Below, in pieces: positions 9,385 through 17,633 of a DNA stretch of 48,229 nt. The stretch comes from Deltaproteobacteria bacterium RIFOXYA12_FULL_58_15 (lineage in GTDB: Bacteria; Myxococcota; XYA12-FULL-58-9), in assembly GCA_001798605.1 (NCBI GenBank), contig MGST01000133.1:1-48229 (forward strand), read 5' to 3'. A model generated the notes under the pieces. That model made no database searches. It saw only the letters and a program-made list of their open reading frames with translations, and was not told the origin of the DNA. Both the position numbers and the translations under genes were made by a program. How positions within the stretch are numbered: position 1 is the stretch's first letter; the number at the start of each line of letters is the position of its first letter.

Positions 9385-10137
9385 TCACAACCGCCACTTC
9401 GGCGGGTTGGTATCGTCATCCTGCGGTGTCACGGGCTGCTCAACATTCGGTGTGTCGGGCGGTGTCTCGAGGCCTGGCTCCGGAGGGGCTTCCGGCTGTG
9501 CGATTGAAACTCCGGCGTTCTGGTAGTCCCGAATACGTCGCTGGACGTCAGCGATCCATTGGTCGACGTCCTGAGGTCGCGATGTTCCGAGTTTGTACGC
9601 CGTTTCGAATTCTCCCAGCGCCTTTTTCAGTTGGTTGACCACTTCACCGAGGATTCGTCGGCCGTTTTTGAAGGCGAGATCTGCGCGCAGCGTCTTCATC
9701 TCGATTCGTTGTTCTTCTGATAGCCCCGGCAAGAGCTCGCAGCGACTGATATAACTGGTGGCGAGCTCGAAATCACCGGGCTCTCTGCTATCGAGTCTTT
9801 CGCGGGCCCACGAGGCGAGCAGCACGAAGACAGCCCTGTCGAGATCGGCGCGGTCGTTGAAAACCTCTGTTCGGCCGATGGAAACGTTTGGGGGCAAGGG
9901 AATGGGTGCATAACTGGCCTTGAGGTCGTCCGTGGATGGCTCAAAGCGTTTGAATCCGACCGGAAAGAACCGCCCCTGTTCTATCACCAGGTTGCTCTCG
10001 TGCGTCGCGATGCGGTAGTTGCGATGATTCAGATCCGAGAGCAGGTAGACTACGGCCGTCGCTAGGGTCAGAACCGCCAAGACGAGCAGAACGACAACAA
10101 AGGCGCGACCGGCGCTGCCGGCTTCAGACTTCACCAT
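9385..10137 (-). CDS. hypothetical single-pass membrane protein
   Basis: A 250-residue protein with one N-terminal membrane anchor (residues 12-33, [22 protein letters not shown]). The soluble part is probably periplasmic: about 180 residues with a helical, TPR-like stretch ([20 protein letters not shown] and [11 protein letters not shown]) and a Pro/Glu-rich tail. I do not recognise a named family. The start overlaps the end of hpt by 14 bases and the stop lies 13 bases before the methyltransferase/coiled-coil start, so it is co-transcribed with both. It may anchor the coiled-coil protein to the envelope, but this is only an inference from position. Confidence 0.7.
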   Translation of the reverse strand: MVKSEAGSAGRAFVVVLLVLAVLTLATAVVYLLSDLNHRNYRIATHESNLVIEQGRFFPVGFKRFEPSTDDLKASYAPIPLPPNVSIGRTEVFNDRADLDRAVFVLLASWARERLDSREPGDFELATSYISRCELLPGLSEEQRIEMKTLRADLAFKNGRRILGEVVNQLKKALGEFETAYKLGTSRPQDVDQWIADVQRRIRDYQNAGVSIAQPEAPPEPGLETPPDTPNVEQPVTPQDDDTNPPKWRL

Positions 10138-10681
10138 GGTACACCCCGATATATGGCAGGTTGCGGTATCTCCCTGCGAGGTCGAGTCCGTATCCTATGA
10201 CGAATTTGTTGGGAATCGTAAACCCAACGTAGTCGACTGGGACTTCCACCCGCGTATTTCCTGGCTTGTGTAGCAAGCTGCAGACCTTAATGCTCTTCGG
10301 GCGACGGGTGCGAAGGTTTTCGAGTAGGTACTGCATCGTCAAGCCTGTGTCGATGATGTCTTCGACGATGAGAATATCGAGCCCTTCGATGGATCGAGTC
10401 AGATCGCTGGTTATCTGGACGATGCCGCTCGATTCGGTGTCGTCACCATAGGACGATATGCCGACGAACTCTGTGGCAATGGGCAAGTCAATCTGGCGAG
10501 CCAAGTCGGCGAGAAACAAATAGCAGCCCTTGAGAATACCGATGAGGCAAACGTCGTGGCCACGGTAGTCCTCGGTGATCTGACGGCCGAGCTCGCCAAT
10601 CCTGGAGGCAAGGGTATTGGCGTCGAAGAGGACTTCGATGTTGGCATCCCAACGCGACGATGGTGTGCTGTTGCTACACAT
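10124..10681 (-). CDS. hpt: hypoxanthine phosphoribosyltransferase
   Basis: Purine salvage enzyme that joins hypoxanthine (or guanine) to PRPP to give IMP (GMP). It has 185 residues, the normal length. The type I PRTase PRPP loop is clear at about 104-115 ([12 protein letters not shown]). Other HPRT marks are [13 protein letters not shown] near 48-60, the flexible loop [12 protein letters not shown], and the base-binding end [29 protein letters not shown]-type text. The reading frame overlaps the uracil phosphoribosyltransferase end by 8 bases and the following membrane-protein gene by 14, a tight coupling. No strong ribosome binding site is visible, which fits re-initiation. Confidence 0.95.
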   Translation of the reverse strand: MCSNSTPSSRWDANIEVLFDANTLASRIGELGRQITEDYRGHDVCLIGILKGCYLFLADLARQIDLPIATEFVGISSYGDDTESSGIVQITSDLTRSIEGLDILIVEDIIDTGLTMQYLLENLRTRRPKSIKVCSLLHKPGNTRVEVPVDYVGFTIPNKFVIGYGLDLAGRYRNLPYIGVYHGEV

Positions 10682-11489
10682 AGCTGTTGTTCAATATTTC
10701 CCCGAGTCCCCCTGCGCCGGGGACAATGTACTGGCGTTCATTGAGGCCCTTCTCCTCATCCCAGCGCTCTCCGAGCCCGGTCTCGAGGACATCGGGAGCA
10801 GACAGTCCGCGGTCGAGGCGGACCGCGTAGACCACCAGCTCGGGCAGCTCGTCATGAACACGTTTCAGGTACTCCGGCGTGACCACAAGGTGGGCTGCCA
10901 CAATCTTCTTTGCCGGACCCCCCTTGAGATTCTTGTACATGTTGGCGGCTCGCACGATGCTACCGCCGGTTGCCCCCATTGGGTCCGGAAGCAACACCGT
11001 TGCGTCGTTGACGTCGCCCCCGATCTTGTTGCCGGCGACATCCACTCCCACAACAGAATCCGATGCGTCGGTGACCCGGCTCATGTAGATGTGGTCTTGG
11101 CGCACGACATCCGGGTTCAACAGCCGTGTGAGCGTCTCGAAAGCCACCTGCGACGGTTGCATACCTGCTCGTGCGATGTTGACGGTCACGACGCGCGTGT
11201 TGGGATCGAGGAGACTTCCACTCCAAACACCCGCCGAGGTTGAAGCGAACATTCTTGTTCTTACCTCGGCCTGGCGGCGCGGTAACTCGTTGGCGATGAC
11301 AAGCCGCACCAGAGTCTCGTAGATGTCCCGAATCAACCAGGTGACTTCGGGTTGGAGAGTCTCCGGTCGGCACAACCGGCCAAGCAGAGTGAGCAGGACC
11401 GGATCCGCCAACAGGTGAACGTTGCCCCCGTACTCATGTGGTAGCTCGGGGATGGAAAACTGATAGTCTTTGTATGCTCGATCGGCCAT
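10674..11489 (-). CDS. upp: uracil phosphoribosyltransferase
   Basis: Pyrimidine salvage enzyme converting uracil and PRPP to UMP. The type I PRTase PRPP site is visible at 169-177 (DPMGATGGS; the usual text is DPMLATGGS). The C-terminal uracil-binding region reads [16 protein letters not shown], close to the family's YIVPGLGDAGDR; here the last part is altered. At 271 residues it is about 60 longer than typical Upp, mostly through an N-terminal extension and an insertion after residue 70, so it belongs to a divergent branch. It is first of the salvage genes, 76 bases downstream of the small exported protein at 11566, and may share the upstream transcript. Confidence 0.88.
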   Translation of the reverse strand: MADRAYKDYQFSIPELPHEYGGNVHLLADPVLLTLLGRLCRPETLQPEVTWLIRDIYETLVRLVIANELPRRQAEVRTRMFASTSAGVWSGSLLDPNTRVVTVNIARAGMQPSQVAFETLTRLLNPDVVRQDHIYMSRVTDASDSVVGVDVAGNKIGGDVNDATVLLPDPMGATGGSIVRAANMYKNLKGGPAKKIVAAHLVVTPEYLKRVHDELPELVVYAVRLDRGLSAPDVLETGLGERWDEEKGLNERQYIVPGAGGLGEILNNSYV

Positions 11490-11565
11490 GGGTCGGCGAT
11501 CATACAGGCCTTGGCGGACGAGTCAAAGCCGGCAGAAGGTTTATGAGATGGCCCAAGTTGGGGGC

Positions 11566-11820
11566 TTACTGGGGCGCGACGGCGTCTTCGCCGCAGTACT
11601 TGTCGAACAATCTGCTATCGGACTGACACAGATGGTCGGCGAGGGGCATCAGCGGTACCTGCTGCCAAACGCCTGCAACCCGCACTCGCAAGAGATTGGC
11701 GTGCACCATTTCGACGACGATGTCGTCGGGGGGACTTCCAGCGTCGGTTTCGTCAAGTAGGAGAAAACCGCCGGACAGAAGGCCCACCAAACACAAGGCG
11801 AAGAACATGCTGGTTCTCAT
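11566..11820 (-). CDS. small exported or membrane-anchored protein
   Basis: An 84-residue protein with an N-terminal hydrophobic segment (TSMFFALCLVGLLSGGFLLL), followed by a short periplasmic domain containing two cysteines and the text VAGVWQQVPLMPLADHLC. The ATG at 11820 has a good ribosome binding site (GAGG six bases upstream) and is preferred over the open-frame start at 11907. It follows the lipoprotein gene on the same strand and seems to close the DUF4349 cluster. No family is recognised. Confidence 0.6.
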   Translation of the reverse strand: MRTSMFFALCLVGLLSGGFLLLDETDAGSPPDDIVVEMVHANLLRVRVAGVWQQVPLMPLADHLCQSDSRLFDKYCGEDAVAPQ

Positions 11821-11903
11821 TGTTGACCTCACTCTGGGCTTCGGAGTGTCCCGCACTACTCGAACCAGCTCGATTTGGCAAGCGTTTCTTCGTTGGGAAT
11901 GAT

Positions 11904-12344
11904 TCAATGAATCTGCGTCAAAGCTTTGTTGATGGCCGCCTCATGGGTGACAAAGTGCGTCACCTCACCGGCAGCTTCAGCGATGATGATCCGTTTGTTC
12001 TTGACGAAGATGGTGACCAGATAGGTGTAGTCCGCTTGGCCCACGGGAGCTGCGAGCTCAACCATGTATCCGGGCAGGCCGCTCGCTTCGATCTCGCCAT
12101 CGCGCACAAAAGCGTATCCCGCGTTGGTCATGCGGTTCTTGAGCGCTTCCCTCCAGAAGGCGAGATCTGCCTCAGGATCGTTCTTCTCCATGCGCACGCG
12201 ATAGGTTACGCCATCAGCGCTGACGGCGCGGAACTGCCGAATCTCGTCGAAGGATGCGAATCCCTCGGGTGCCTCTGCCTCAAAGCCCTTGCAGGACGTC
12301 GTCAGGGCAAGGAGAAAGACCAGCGAGAGTTGCTTACTTTGCAT
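11904..12344 (-). CDS. lipoprotein matching the C-terminal module of the DUF4349 protein
   Basis: A 146-residue protein from ATG 12344, which has GAGGAG seven bases upstream. It has a signal ending LALTTSC (Cys18, a slightly off-consensus lipobox). The mature part (SADGVTYRVRMEKNDPEADLA-type text, FWREALKNRM, YTYLVTIFVKNKRIIIAEAAG) lines up by eye with the last 110 residues of the protein at 13023-14228 (SADGAVIWASKRKNEPEGS, YWLEAIKHRLG, YRYLIAVKVDKDDLYLVEVYY). The start overlaps the DUF4349 gene upstream by 11 bases. It is probably a periplasmic or outer-membrane lipid-anchored partner of the DUF4349 proteins. Function unknown. Confidence 0.75.
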   Translation of the reverse strand: MQSKQLSLVFLLALTTSCKGFEAEAPEGFASFDEIRQFRAVSADGVTYRVRMEKNDPEADLAFWREALKNRMTNAGYAFVRDGEIEASGLPGYMVELAAPVGQADYTYLVTIFVKNKRIIIAEAAGEVTHFVTHEAAINKALTQIH

Positions 12345-13026
12345 GGGAGAACTCCTCGAAGAGGTCGGCGAGGTTGACAGTGTTGAGCCATGCGAATGAA
12401 GAGCTGCCATCCCGTGCCGGCGGACGTCTGTCGCGGAATTCGAAGCGGACAATGATCTCGGCCAGCTGCAGTTGATGCTCAAGCATACCAATCGAGCCCT
12501 TGAGCCCCTCAATCTCCTGAACCAACTGGGTCATCTGCGACTCGACCTCAACAATGGAGTTCTGCCCGGCAGTGTTGAGGACCGCGAAGTACCTATGAAA
12601 CACCTGCTCTCGGGAGCTAAGGCGGGTGCGCAACTCGGTGAGTCGGGTGCCGACATCCTCAGCGTTGAAGGTACGGTCGATGATCTTTCCGAGCGGCTCG
12701 ATTTTGGCGATGAATGCGTCCGCCCTGGCGACTGGCACTTTCAAGACAACCTGGTCGTCATCGCGACTGGAAAAGTATCCGCCAGTCTTCTCAGCCTCTT
12801 CGATGAGTGTATCGGCGGCCTTGTTGCGATCAGTGACCTTGAGAGTCATCGTCGAGCTGATGGTCGTGCGCGGTGTCTCCTTCTCGGCAATGCGCGGTGG
12901 CTTATTCTCGGCATTGCGCGGTGGCCTATTCTCGGCAATACGCGGCGTCTTCTTCTCGGCGTGGAGTGCCGCAGGGAGGCCCAAAGCGCCGGCGATTGCC
13001 AGAGATGACAAAATCAGCCTAATCAT
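12334..13026 (-). CDS. DUF4349 domain protein (short paralogue)
   Basis: A 230-residue exported protein with a cleavable signal (about residues 1-23, ending ALHA). A repeat region of eight-residue TPRIAENR-like units (25-53) follows, then a DUF4349 domain: a beta-rich part (MTLKVTDRNKAADTLIEEAE, GGYFSSRDDDQVVLKVPVA), then TRLTELRTRLSSREQ and a helical hairpin with coiled-coil character to residue 200. DUF4349 occurs in envelope lipoproteins of unknown function. It starts with a 4-base ATGA overlap after the larger paralogue and overlaps the following lipoprotein gene by 11 bases. Confidence 0.82.
   Translation of the reverse strand: MIRLILSSLAIAGALGLPAALHAEKKTPRIAENRPPRNAENKPPRIAEKETPRTTISSTMTLKVTDRNKAADTLIEEAEKTGGYFSSRDDDQVVLKVPVARADAFIAKIEPLGKIIDRTFNAEDVGTRLTELRTRLSSREQVFHRYFAVLNTAGQNSIVEVESQMTQLVQEIEGLKGSIGMLEHQLQLAEIIVRFEFRDRRPPARDGSSSFAWLNTVNLADLFEEFSHAK
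12868..12954 (-). repeat. 24-bp in-frame repeats (PPRIAENK-like octads)
   Basis: About three and a half imperfect 24-base units lie just after the signal peptide of the short DUF4349 protein. They encode TPRIAENR, PPRNAENK, PPRIAEKE and TPRT, a basic, flexible octad spacer. Confidence 0.8.
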
Positions 13027-14228
13027 TTTGCACCCCCCTCGATGGCGACGGTTACCGCGGCACCGTAACGTTTTTCGTGCTCCTCATTGGGATAATAGAC
13101 TTCGACCAGATAGAGGTCGTCCTTGTCGACCTTCACGGCGATGAGGTAGCGATAGGCCTTCTCCGATTGGTCAACGAGGCGCAGAACCTGGAAGTCGCCG
13201 ATTTGGGAGATTTCTGCGGCAGCATATTCGGGGCCGAGGCGGTGCTTGATCGCTTCAAGCCAATAGGTGCTCGAGCCCTCGGGTTCATTCTTGCGCTTGC
13301 TGGCCCATATCACCGCACCATCCGCGCTCTCTGCAACCCAGCGCTTGTCGTCGGTGAGCTCGACCATTCCCACGGGAACCTCGAGCTCAAGCTTTTTCCC
13401 TTCCTGGGCGACGGTACGAGCAAAGGGTGACAGCGCGTGAATCCAACGAAAGGCCGCGATTGGCTCCTGGTCACCGCCTTCTACCTCGAGCTGATGCGGC
13501 ACGGCCTCGATCGTGAGGCGCGAGAGCTGGGCGAGGGAGACGATGGTGTTCAGGTGCATCTCAAGCTGATCGATCTCCTCGGTGAGCCGTTGAATTTCAC
13601 TCAACAGTTCCAGCTTCTCGCGGGTTTTGGTGGTCTTCCCGAGCAAGACGATGAGACGGTCGCGGCTGGCTCGCAGTGTCTTCACCCGCAAGTCCATGGC
13701 AACAAACGCGTCGGTGACATCCTGCGCCGACATCGAGCGCGACAAGACGTCACCGATGGTGGCGAGCTTGGTGTACACCGCACGAAATTCCGCGACCGGC
13801 ACCCTCAAGGTGACCGTGGTGCCGGTGAGGTTTTCGACGTAGCCGCCGGCTTCGTCGGCGATCTCCGACGCCTGTTGCAGCGTTTCGGTGGGGTTGGTCA
13901 CTCGCAGCTTGAGGTGGCCGTTGTAGTGCACCATCCGTTTGATCTCGGGAGTTGCGTCCCTACTCTTACCCTCATGGGGCTTAGGTCTCGTGTCGTCGTC
14001 GAGGCCCTCTTTGCCGCCCTTAAGCTTGGCGCGCCTGACTGGGGCCGGTGGTGAGGCCATGATGGCAGAGTTGAGGGTACCGCCGAAGGCTTCGGGTGCT
14101 GGCTCCGCACTCGGCGCGACTGCCTTGTCCATTGCGAATGATTCCTCGAGGGCCCCGGTGGGGGCATCTGCGCTCCGGCAAGCGCAGCCGAGAAGCGTCG
14201 CGACTAAGATTGCCAATCTTTGTTTCAT
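13023..14228 (-). CDS. DUF4349 lipoprotein with extra C-terminal module
   Basis: A 401-residue lipoprotein from ATG 14228, which has an excellent GGAGG five bases upstream. The open frame begins at 14282, but the shorter form starts directly with a lipoprotein signal (MKQRLAILVATLLGC, Cys14). Order: disordered Ala/Pro-rich linker to about residue 95, the DUF4349 domain (about 96-275, with HLKLRVTNPTETLQQASEIA, GGYVENLTGTTVTLRVPVA and a long helical hairpin), then a module of about 110 residues found alone in the neighbour at 11904. It is first of a four-gene cluster. It probably acts in the periplasm, tethered to a membrane. Biochemical function unknown. Confidence 0.83.
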   Translation of the reverse strand: MKQRLAILVATLLGCACRSADAPTGALEESFAMDKAVAPSAEPAPEAFGGTLNSAIMASPPAPVRRAKLKGGKEGLDDDTRPKPHEGKSRDATPEIKRMVHYNGHLKLRVTNPTETLQQASEIADEAGGYVENLTGTTVTLRVPVAEFRAVYTKLATIGDVLSRSMSAQDVTDAFVAMDLRVKTLRASRDRLIVLLGKTTKTREKLELLSEIQRLTEEIDQLEMHLNTIVSLAQLSRLTIEAVPHQLEVEGGDQEPIAAFRWIHALSPFARTVAQEGKKLELEVPVGMVELTDDKRWVAESADGAVIWASKRKNEPEGSSTYWLEAIKHRLGPEYAAAEISQIGDFQVLRLVDQSEKAYRYLIAVKVDKDDLYLVEVYYPNEEHEKRYGAAVTVAIEGGAK

Positions 14229-14430
14229 GGTTCCCTCCGCTGGCGAGGGCCGGAGTTTATGCGAAGGCGGACTGAGAGCCAAGTCTGCAAGTCTATCCGT
14301 CTGCCGTGGTCGGTCTGCTAGGCGACCGAGTTCTGCCGGCTCGCGTTGTTTGCGGATGAATTGGAGGAGTCCTCGCGCTTGTGAGAATCATTGTGAAAAT
14401 CTGTGTGGGTGAGTTCGGCACGATTTCTCT

Positions 14431-14981
14431 ATGCTGCGAACCTTTGCGACCAGACTCATCGATCTTTTGCGACAATACCTGATTGTAGGTGGCATGCCCG
14501 AAGCGGTGAGTGTCTTTTTTGCGGGCCAGGATTATGCGTTGGCAAGAAGAGTGCAACTGGACTTGTTAGCGAGCTACGAACAAGATTTCTCCAAGCATGC
14601 CCCTCATGCGACCGTACCTCGTATCCGAGCGCTCTGGAGCAGCTTGCCAACTCAATTGGCGCGAGAGAACAAGAAGTTTGTCTATGGCCTGGTGCGACAA
14701 GGTGCTCGTGCCAGAGAGTACGAGCTGGCGCTCCAGTGGCTCGTCGACAGTGGGGGTCCGTTTTGCGCGGTAATGAGCTGTTCGCGGAATTCAAGGGAGC
14801 GCTGACGGAGCAGTTCGTGCTGCAGCAGTTGCTCGCTTGCCTCGGGAGTCAGCCCTTTTACTGGAGTGCCGACCAATCGAGCGCAGAGGTAGACTTTGTG
14901 CTGCAGCTAGACGACCAGATTGTGCCCCTCGAGGTCAAGGCCGCCGAAAACCTACAATCCAAGAGCCTGAAAAGTTATTAG
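14431..14981 (+). pseudogene. remnant of a DUF4143-type AAA ATPase
   Basis: Two overlapping frames carry successive parts of one family. Frame one (14431-14760) reads LRQYLIVGGMPEAVSVF, then LLASYEQDFSKHA and ELALQWLVDSG. The other frame (about 14765-14981) reads GNELFAEFKGALTEQFVLQQ, SAEVDFVLQLDDQIVPLEVKAAEN and stops after KSLKSY. Both are standard DUF4143 text from putative ATP-binding proteins, but about 60 residues between them are missing, the frame shifts, the N-terminal P-loop domain is absent and the C-terminus is cut. This is a decayed gene. It lies between the divergent DUF4349 cluster and the RRM gene. Confidence 0.85.
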
Positions 14982-15045
14982 TGAGTTGGCCGCCTTAGCG
15001 CTGCAGGAGCGGTAGCTGATTTCAGTGACCCGAGGAGCTCCGTGG

Positions 15046-15405
15046 CTACCTTCTGCCGCCGTATCCACCGCCCCCACCGCCGCCGTATCCACCGCCGCCA
15101 CCGCCGCCGTATCCACCGCCCCCACCGCCGCCGTGTCCACCGCCGCCACCGCCGCGGGGCTTGTCCTGCGCTTCATTGACTTTGATGTTACGACCATCCA
15201 GTTCGGTCCCATCCATCTCGCTGATCGCTTTGCTAGCCTCGCCCCCATCTTCGAAGGTGACAAAACCGAAACCACGTGAACGGCCCGTGTCGCGATCTGT
15301 AATGACCTTGGCCTCGGTGATCCTGCCGAATCGCTCAAAGGATTGGCGGAGTGAATCGTCTGACGTGTCCCAGCTCAAACCACCAACGAATAGCTTTTTT
15401 GACAT
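15046..15405 (-). CDS. glycine-rich RRM RNA-binding protein
   Basis: A 119-residue protein. Residues 4-80 form a single RNA recognition motif with RNP2 (LFVGGL, 5-10) and RNP1 (RGFGFVTF, 44-51), and a DRDTGRSR loop before RNP1. Residues 84-119 are a Gly/Tyr tail of GGGGGGGY-type repeats ending GGRR. Such small cold-inducible-like RNA chaperones bind single-stranded RNA and are common in cyanobacteria and some Proteobacteria. The upstream region (15406-15635) holds a weak site GGGAAGA beside the ATG and may be a regulated leader. The same-strand guaA lies upstream, but the 230-base gap suggests its own promoter. Confidence 0.95.
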   Translation of the reverse strand: MSKKLFVGGLSWDTSDDSLRQSFERFGRITEAKVITDRDTGRSRGFGFVTFEDGGEASKAISEMDGTELDGRNIKVNEAQDKPRGGGGGGHGGGGGGGYGGGGGGGYGGGGGGGYGGRR

Positions 15406-15635
15406 CTTCTTCCCGTATCTCTCTGCACCGTTCTTGTCGGCACTTTATCGCTACGCCTGACTCGTCCACCCTTGTGTGGCTCGTTCCATGGCCATAGCGG
15501 ATTTGTACTGTTCTCGCTGGTACATTGACCCCGAGAACATCATTTCGAATTTGGGCCCCAGGGGCGGTAGCCACAACATGGCACAACCGACCGAAGAACA
15601 CACCCTATATTCCATTTATTCCATTGAGCCCCGTC

Positions 15636-17456
15636 TCACTCCCACTCGATGGTGCCCGGTGGCTTGGAGGTCAGGTCGAGGGCGATGCCCGAGATGCCCG
15701 GCAGCGCTCCGATGCTTTCATTGAGTTCCTTGAGAAGGGGGGGGGGCAATGTCGCTGCCACCGCCGTCATAGCCCGTTCCGAGTGGATAGGACGGATGAT
15801 CACAATCTCGTCACCTTTGTCGTCAAATGACAGGGGCGCCAACACCGTCGGGCACTGCCAGATGTCGTCATGAATGCCGTGGCGGCGTATTCCCTCCATG
15901 ACCAGGTGATCTGCCTCACGCAAGAGGTCCAGCCGTTCGCGAGTGACGTTCGCTGTGCGCAAAGTGACCTTGCTCGGCGCCTTGGTGGCTAGGTTCCAAA
16001 TACACCGGTTGATGCCCTCGATCTCTGCCAGCATGACACCGGCTGCTTCGCTGATGGCCGCGAAGGAGAGCTCGCTGGTGAGAAGCACTGGGTTTTCATA
16101 GGAGCGCAGGTCTGCCTTGACTCCCACTGAGCGGATGGGAAGCACCTGGGCGGTGAAGCCCGCCTTTTCACCGTGGGCCTTCACGCGCCAGGCGAGCTCG
16201 GCGGCAATGGCGCTGCCCTGCTTGCCATCGGAGCATAGCAGGCGAACGCCGAGACCGGGTCCTGGGAAGGGGTGGCGCCAGAGCATTGGATGGGGAATGC
16301 CAAGCTTCTCTCCAAGCTCTCGCACCTCAACCTTGTAGAGCTCCGCCAGGGGCTCGACGACGCGACCGGCGGCGATCATCTCTTCGATGATGGGCACGCG
16401 GTTGTGATGGGTCTTGATGGTGTCGGCGCGCTTGGTGCCACCTGTTTCGATGGTGTCTGGGTAAATGGTTCCTTGGCCGAGCAGATGGTCGCTGATGCCG
16501 AGTCGTCTGGCTTCGCGCTCAAAAACATCGATGAACGTCTGGCCGATAATGGCGCGTTTTTTCTCAGGCTCAATGGCTTTGCCGAGGGCGGCGAGGAAAT
16601 CATCCGAGGCATCGATGAAATGAAGGGTGTCGCCAAGTCCCAGCTCTTTGTAGCTTTGGACCACCCTACGGCTCTCATCTTTGCGCATCAGGCCGTTATC
16701 AATGTGCAAGAGTTGGACGCGCAGAGCACCCAAAGCCCGGTGGAAGAGGATGGCGGCGACAGTGGAGTCGACGCCGCCAGAGGCCAACAGGAAGACCGAT
16801 TGCTCGCCCACCTGCTCACGGATTTTCTCGATTTGTTCTTCGACGTAGCGGTCCATGGTCCAAGACGGATCGCAGGCGCAGATGTTGCGCACGAAATTGC
16901 TGAGCATCTGGTCGCCGCCGGGCGTGTCATCGACCTCGGCGTGGAACTGGAACCCATAGCGCTTCTTCTCGTCGTTACCGATGGCGGAGAAGTGGTGGGG
17001 CTCTTGGTCGCTGCCACCCTCAGTAAAACCGAGCTCCTCGAAACCGGGACCGATCGCGACGACCGAGTCGAAGTGGCTCATCCACACCTGCTCGACGTCT
17101 TTGAGACCAGCAAACAGGGGGTGCTTGCGGACGACGCGCATGTTGGCGCGACCCCACTGGCGACCGCCGTGGACCACCTTGCCGCCGTAATATTTGGCTA
17201 TCTCCTGATGACCAAAGCAGAGGCCCAAGATCGGAATGTCGAGGTCAAAGATCGCGTGGGTGTACTGCGAGTCTTCTCCACGGGACACCAGGCTTGGGCT
17301 GCCAGAGAGGATGATGCCCTTGTACTTGGCGAAGCGCTCGATGGGATCCTCTGGCTGCAGAATCTCTGCGAGCACCTGGTTGCGTCTCACCTTGGTGGCA
17401 ATGAGGTGGGCGTACTGTCCGCCAAAATCAACGACCGCAATGGTGTCGTGGTTCAT
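15636..17456 (-). CDS. guaA: GMP synthase (glutamine-hydrolysing)
   Basis: Last step of GMP synthesis: XMP, ATP and glutamine to GMP. The N-terminal class I glutaminase has the nucleophile Cys80 (GLCFGHQ) and His172/Glu174 (FHAEV, where most homologues have FHPEV). The ATP pyrophosphatase P-loop is SGGVDS at 226-231. The synthetase part has GQGTIYPDTIE and the C-terminal dimerisation domain with RPIHSERAMTA. At 606 residues it is longer than the usual 515-525, because of an insertion in the C-terminal part (LPIRSVGVKADLRSYE onwards) like that of the long, eukaryote-type GMP synthases. A run of ten G bases (15737-15746) codes a Pro triplet near the C-terminus. Confidence 0.95.
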   Translation of the reverse strand: MNHDTIAVVDFGGQYAHLIATKVRRNQVLAEILQPEDPIERFAKYKGIILSGSPSLVSRGEDSQYTHAIFDLDIPILGLCFGHQEIAKYYGGKVVHGGRQWGRANMRVVRKHPLFAGLKDVEQVWMSHFDSVVAIGPGFEELGFTEGGSDQEPHHFSAIGNDEKKRYGFQFHAEVDDTPGGDQMLSNFVRNICACDPSWTMDRYVEEQIEKIREQVGEQSVFLLASGGVDSTVAAILFHRALGALRVQLLHIDNGLMRKDESRRVVQSYKELGLGDTLHFIDASDDFLAALGKAIEPEKKRAIIGQTFIDVFEREARRLGISDHLLGQGTIYPDTIETGGTKRADTIKTHHNRVPIIEEMIAAGRVVEPLAELYKVEVRELGEKLGIPHPMLWRHPFPGPGLGVRLLCSDGKQGSAIAAELAWRVKAHGEKAGFTAQVLPIRSVGVKADLRSYENPVLLTSELSFAAISEAAGVMLAEIEGINRCIWNLATKAPSKVTLRTANVTRERLDLLREADHLVMEGIRRHGIHDDIWQCPTVLAPLSFDDKGDEIVIIRPIHSERAMTAVAATLPPPLLKELNESIGALPGISGIALDLTSKPPGTIEWE

Positions 17457-17633
17457 GTCTCGCGCCTTCCTCGCTTGGGGGCCACGCTATACAGCACGCG
17501 GAAACAGGGGGACACAATACCCATTTCACATCTCTGCAGGGCAGCGGTGGTCAGGTCGATTGAGCCGAACATCCCATCAATCGACTTGACTGACGCTGTA
17601 GTTCTTGCACTCACCTGAGTTGATCGGCAAGTT

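Noticed and set aside
15060-15160. CRISPR-like regular repeats
   Set aside because: Short regular ccaccgccgcc units are Gly codons of the RRM protein tail, not spacers and repeats.
17490-17525. REP-like GTGTCCCC motif between guaA and the VWA gene
   Set aside because: Only one copy of the motif and no inverted partner, so nothing to support a mobile repeat.
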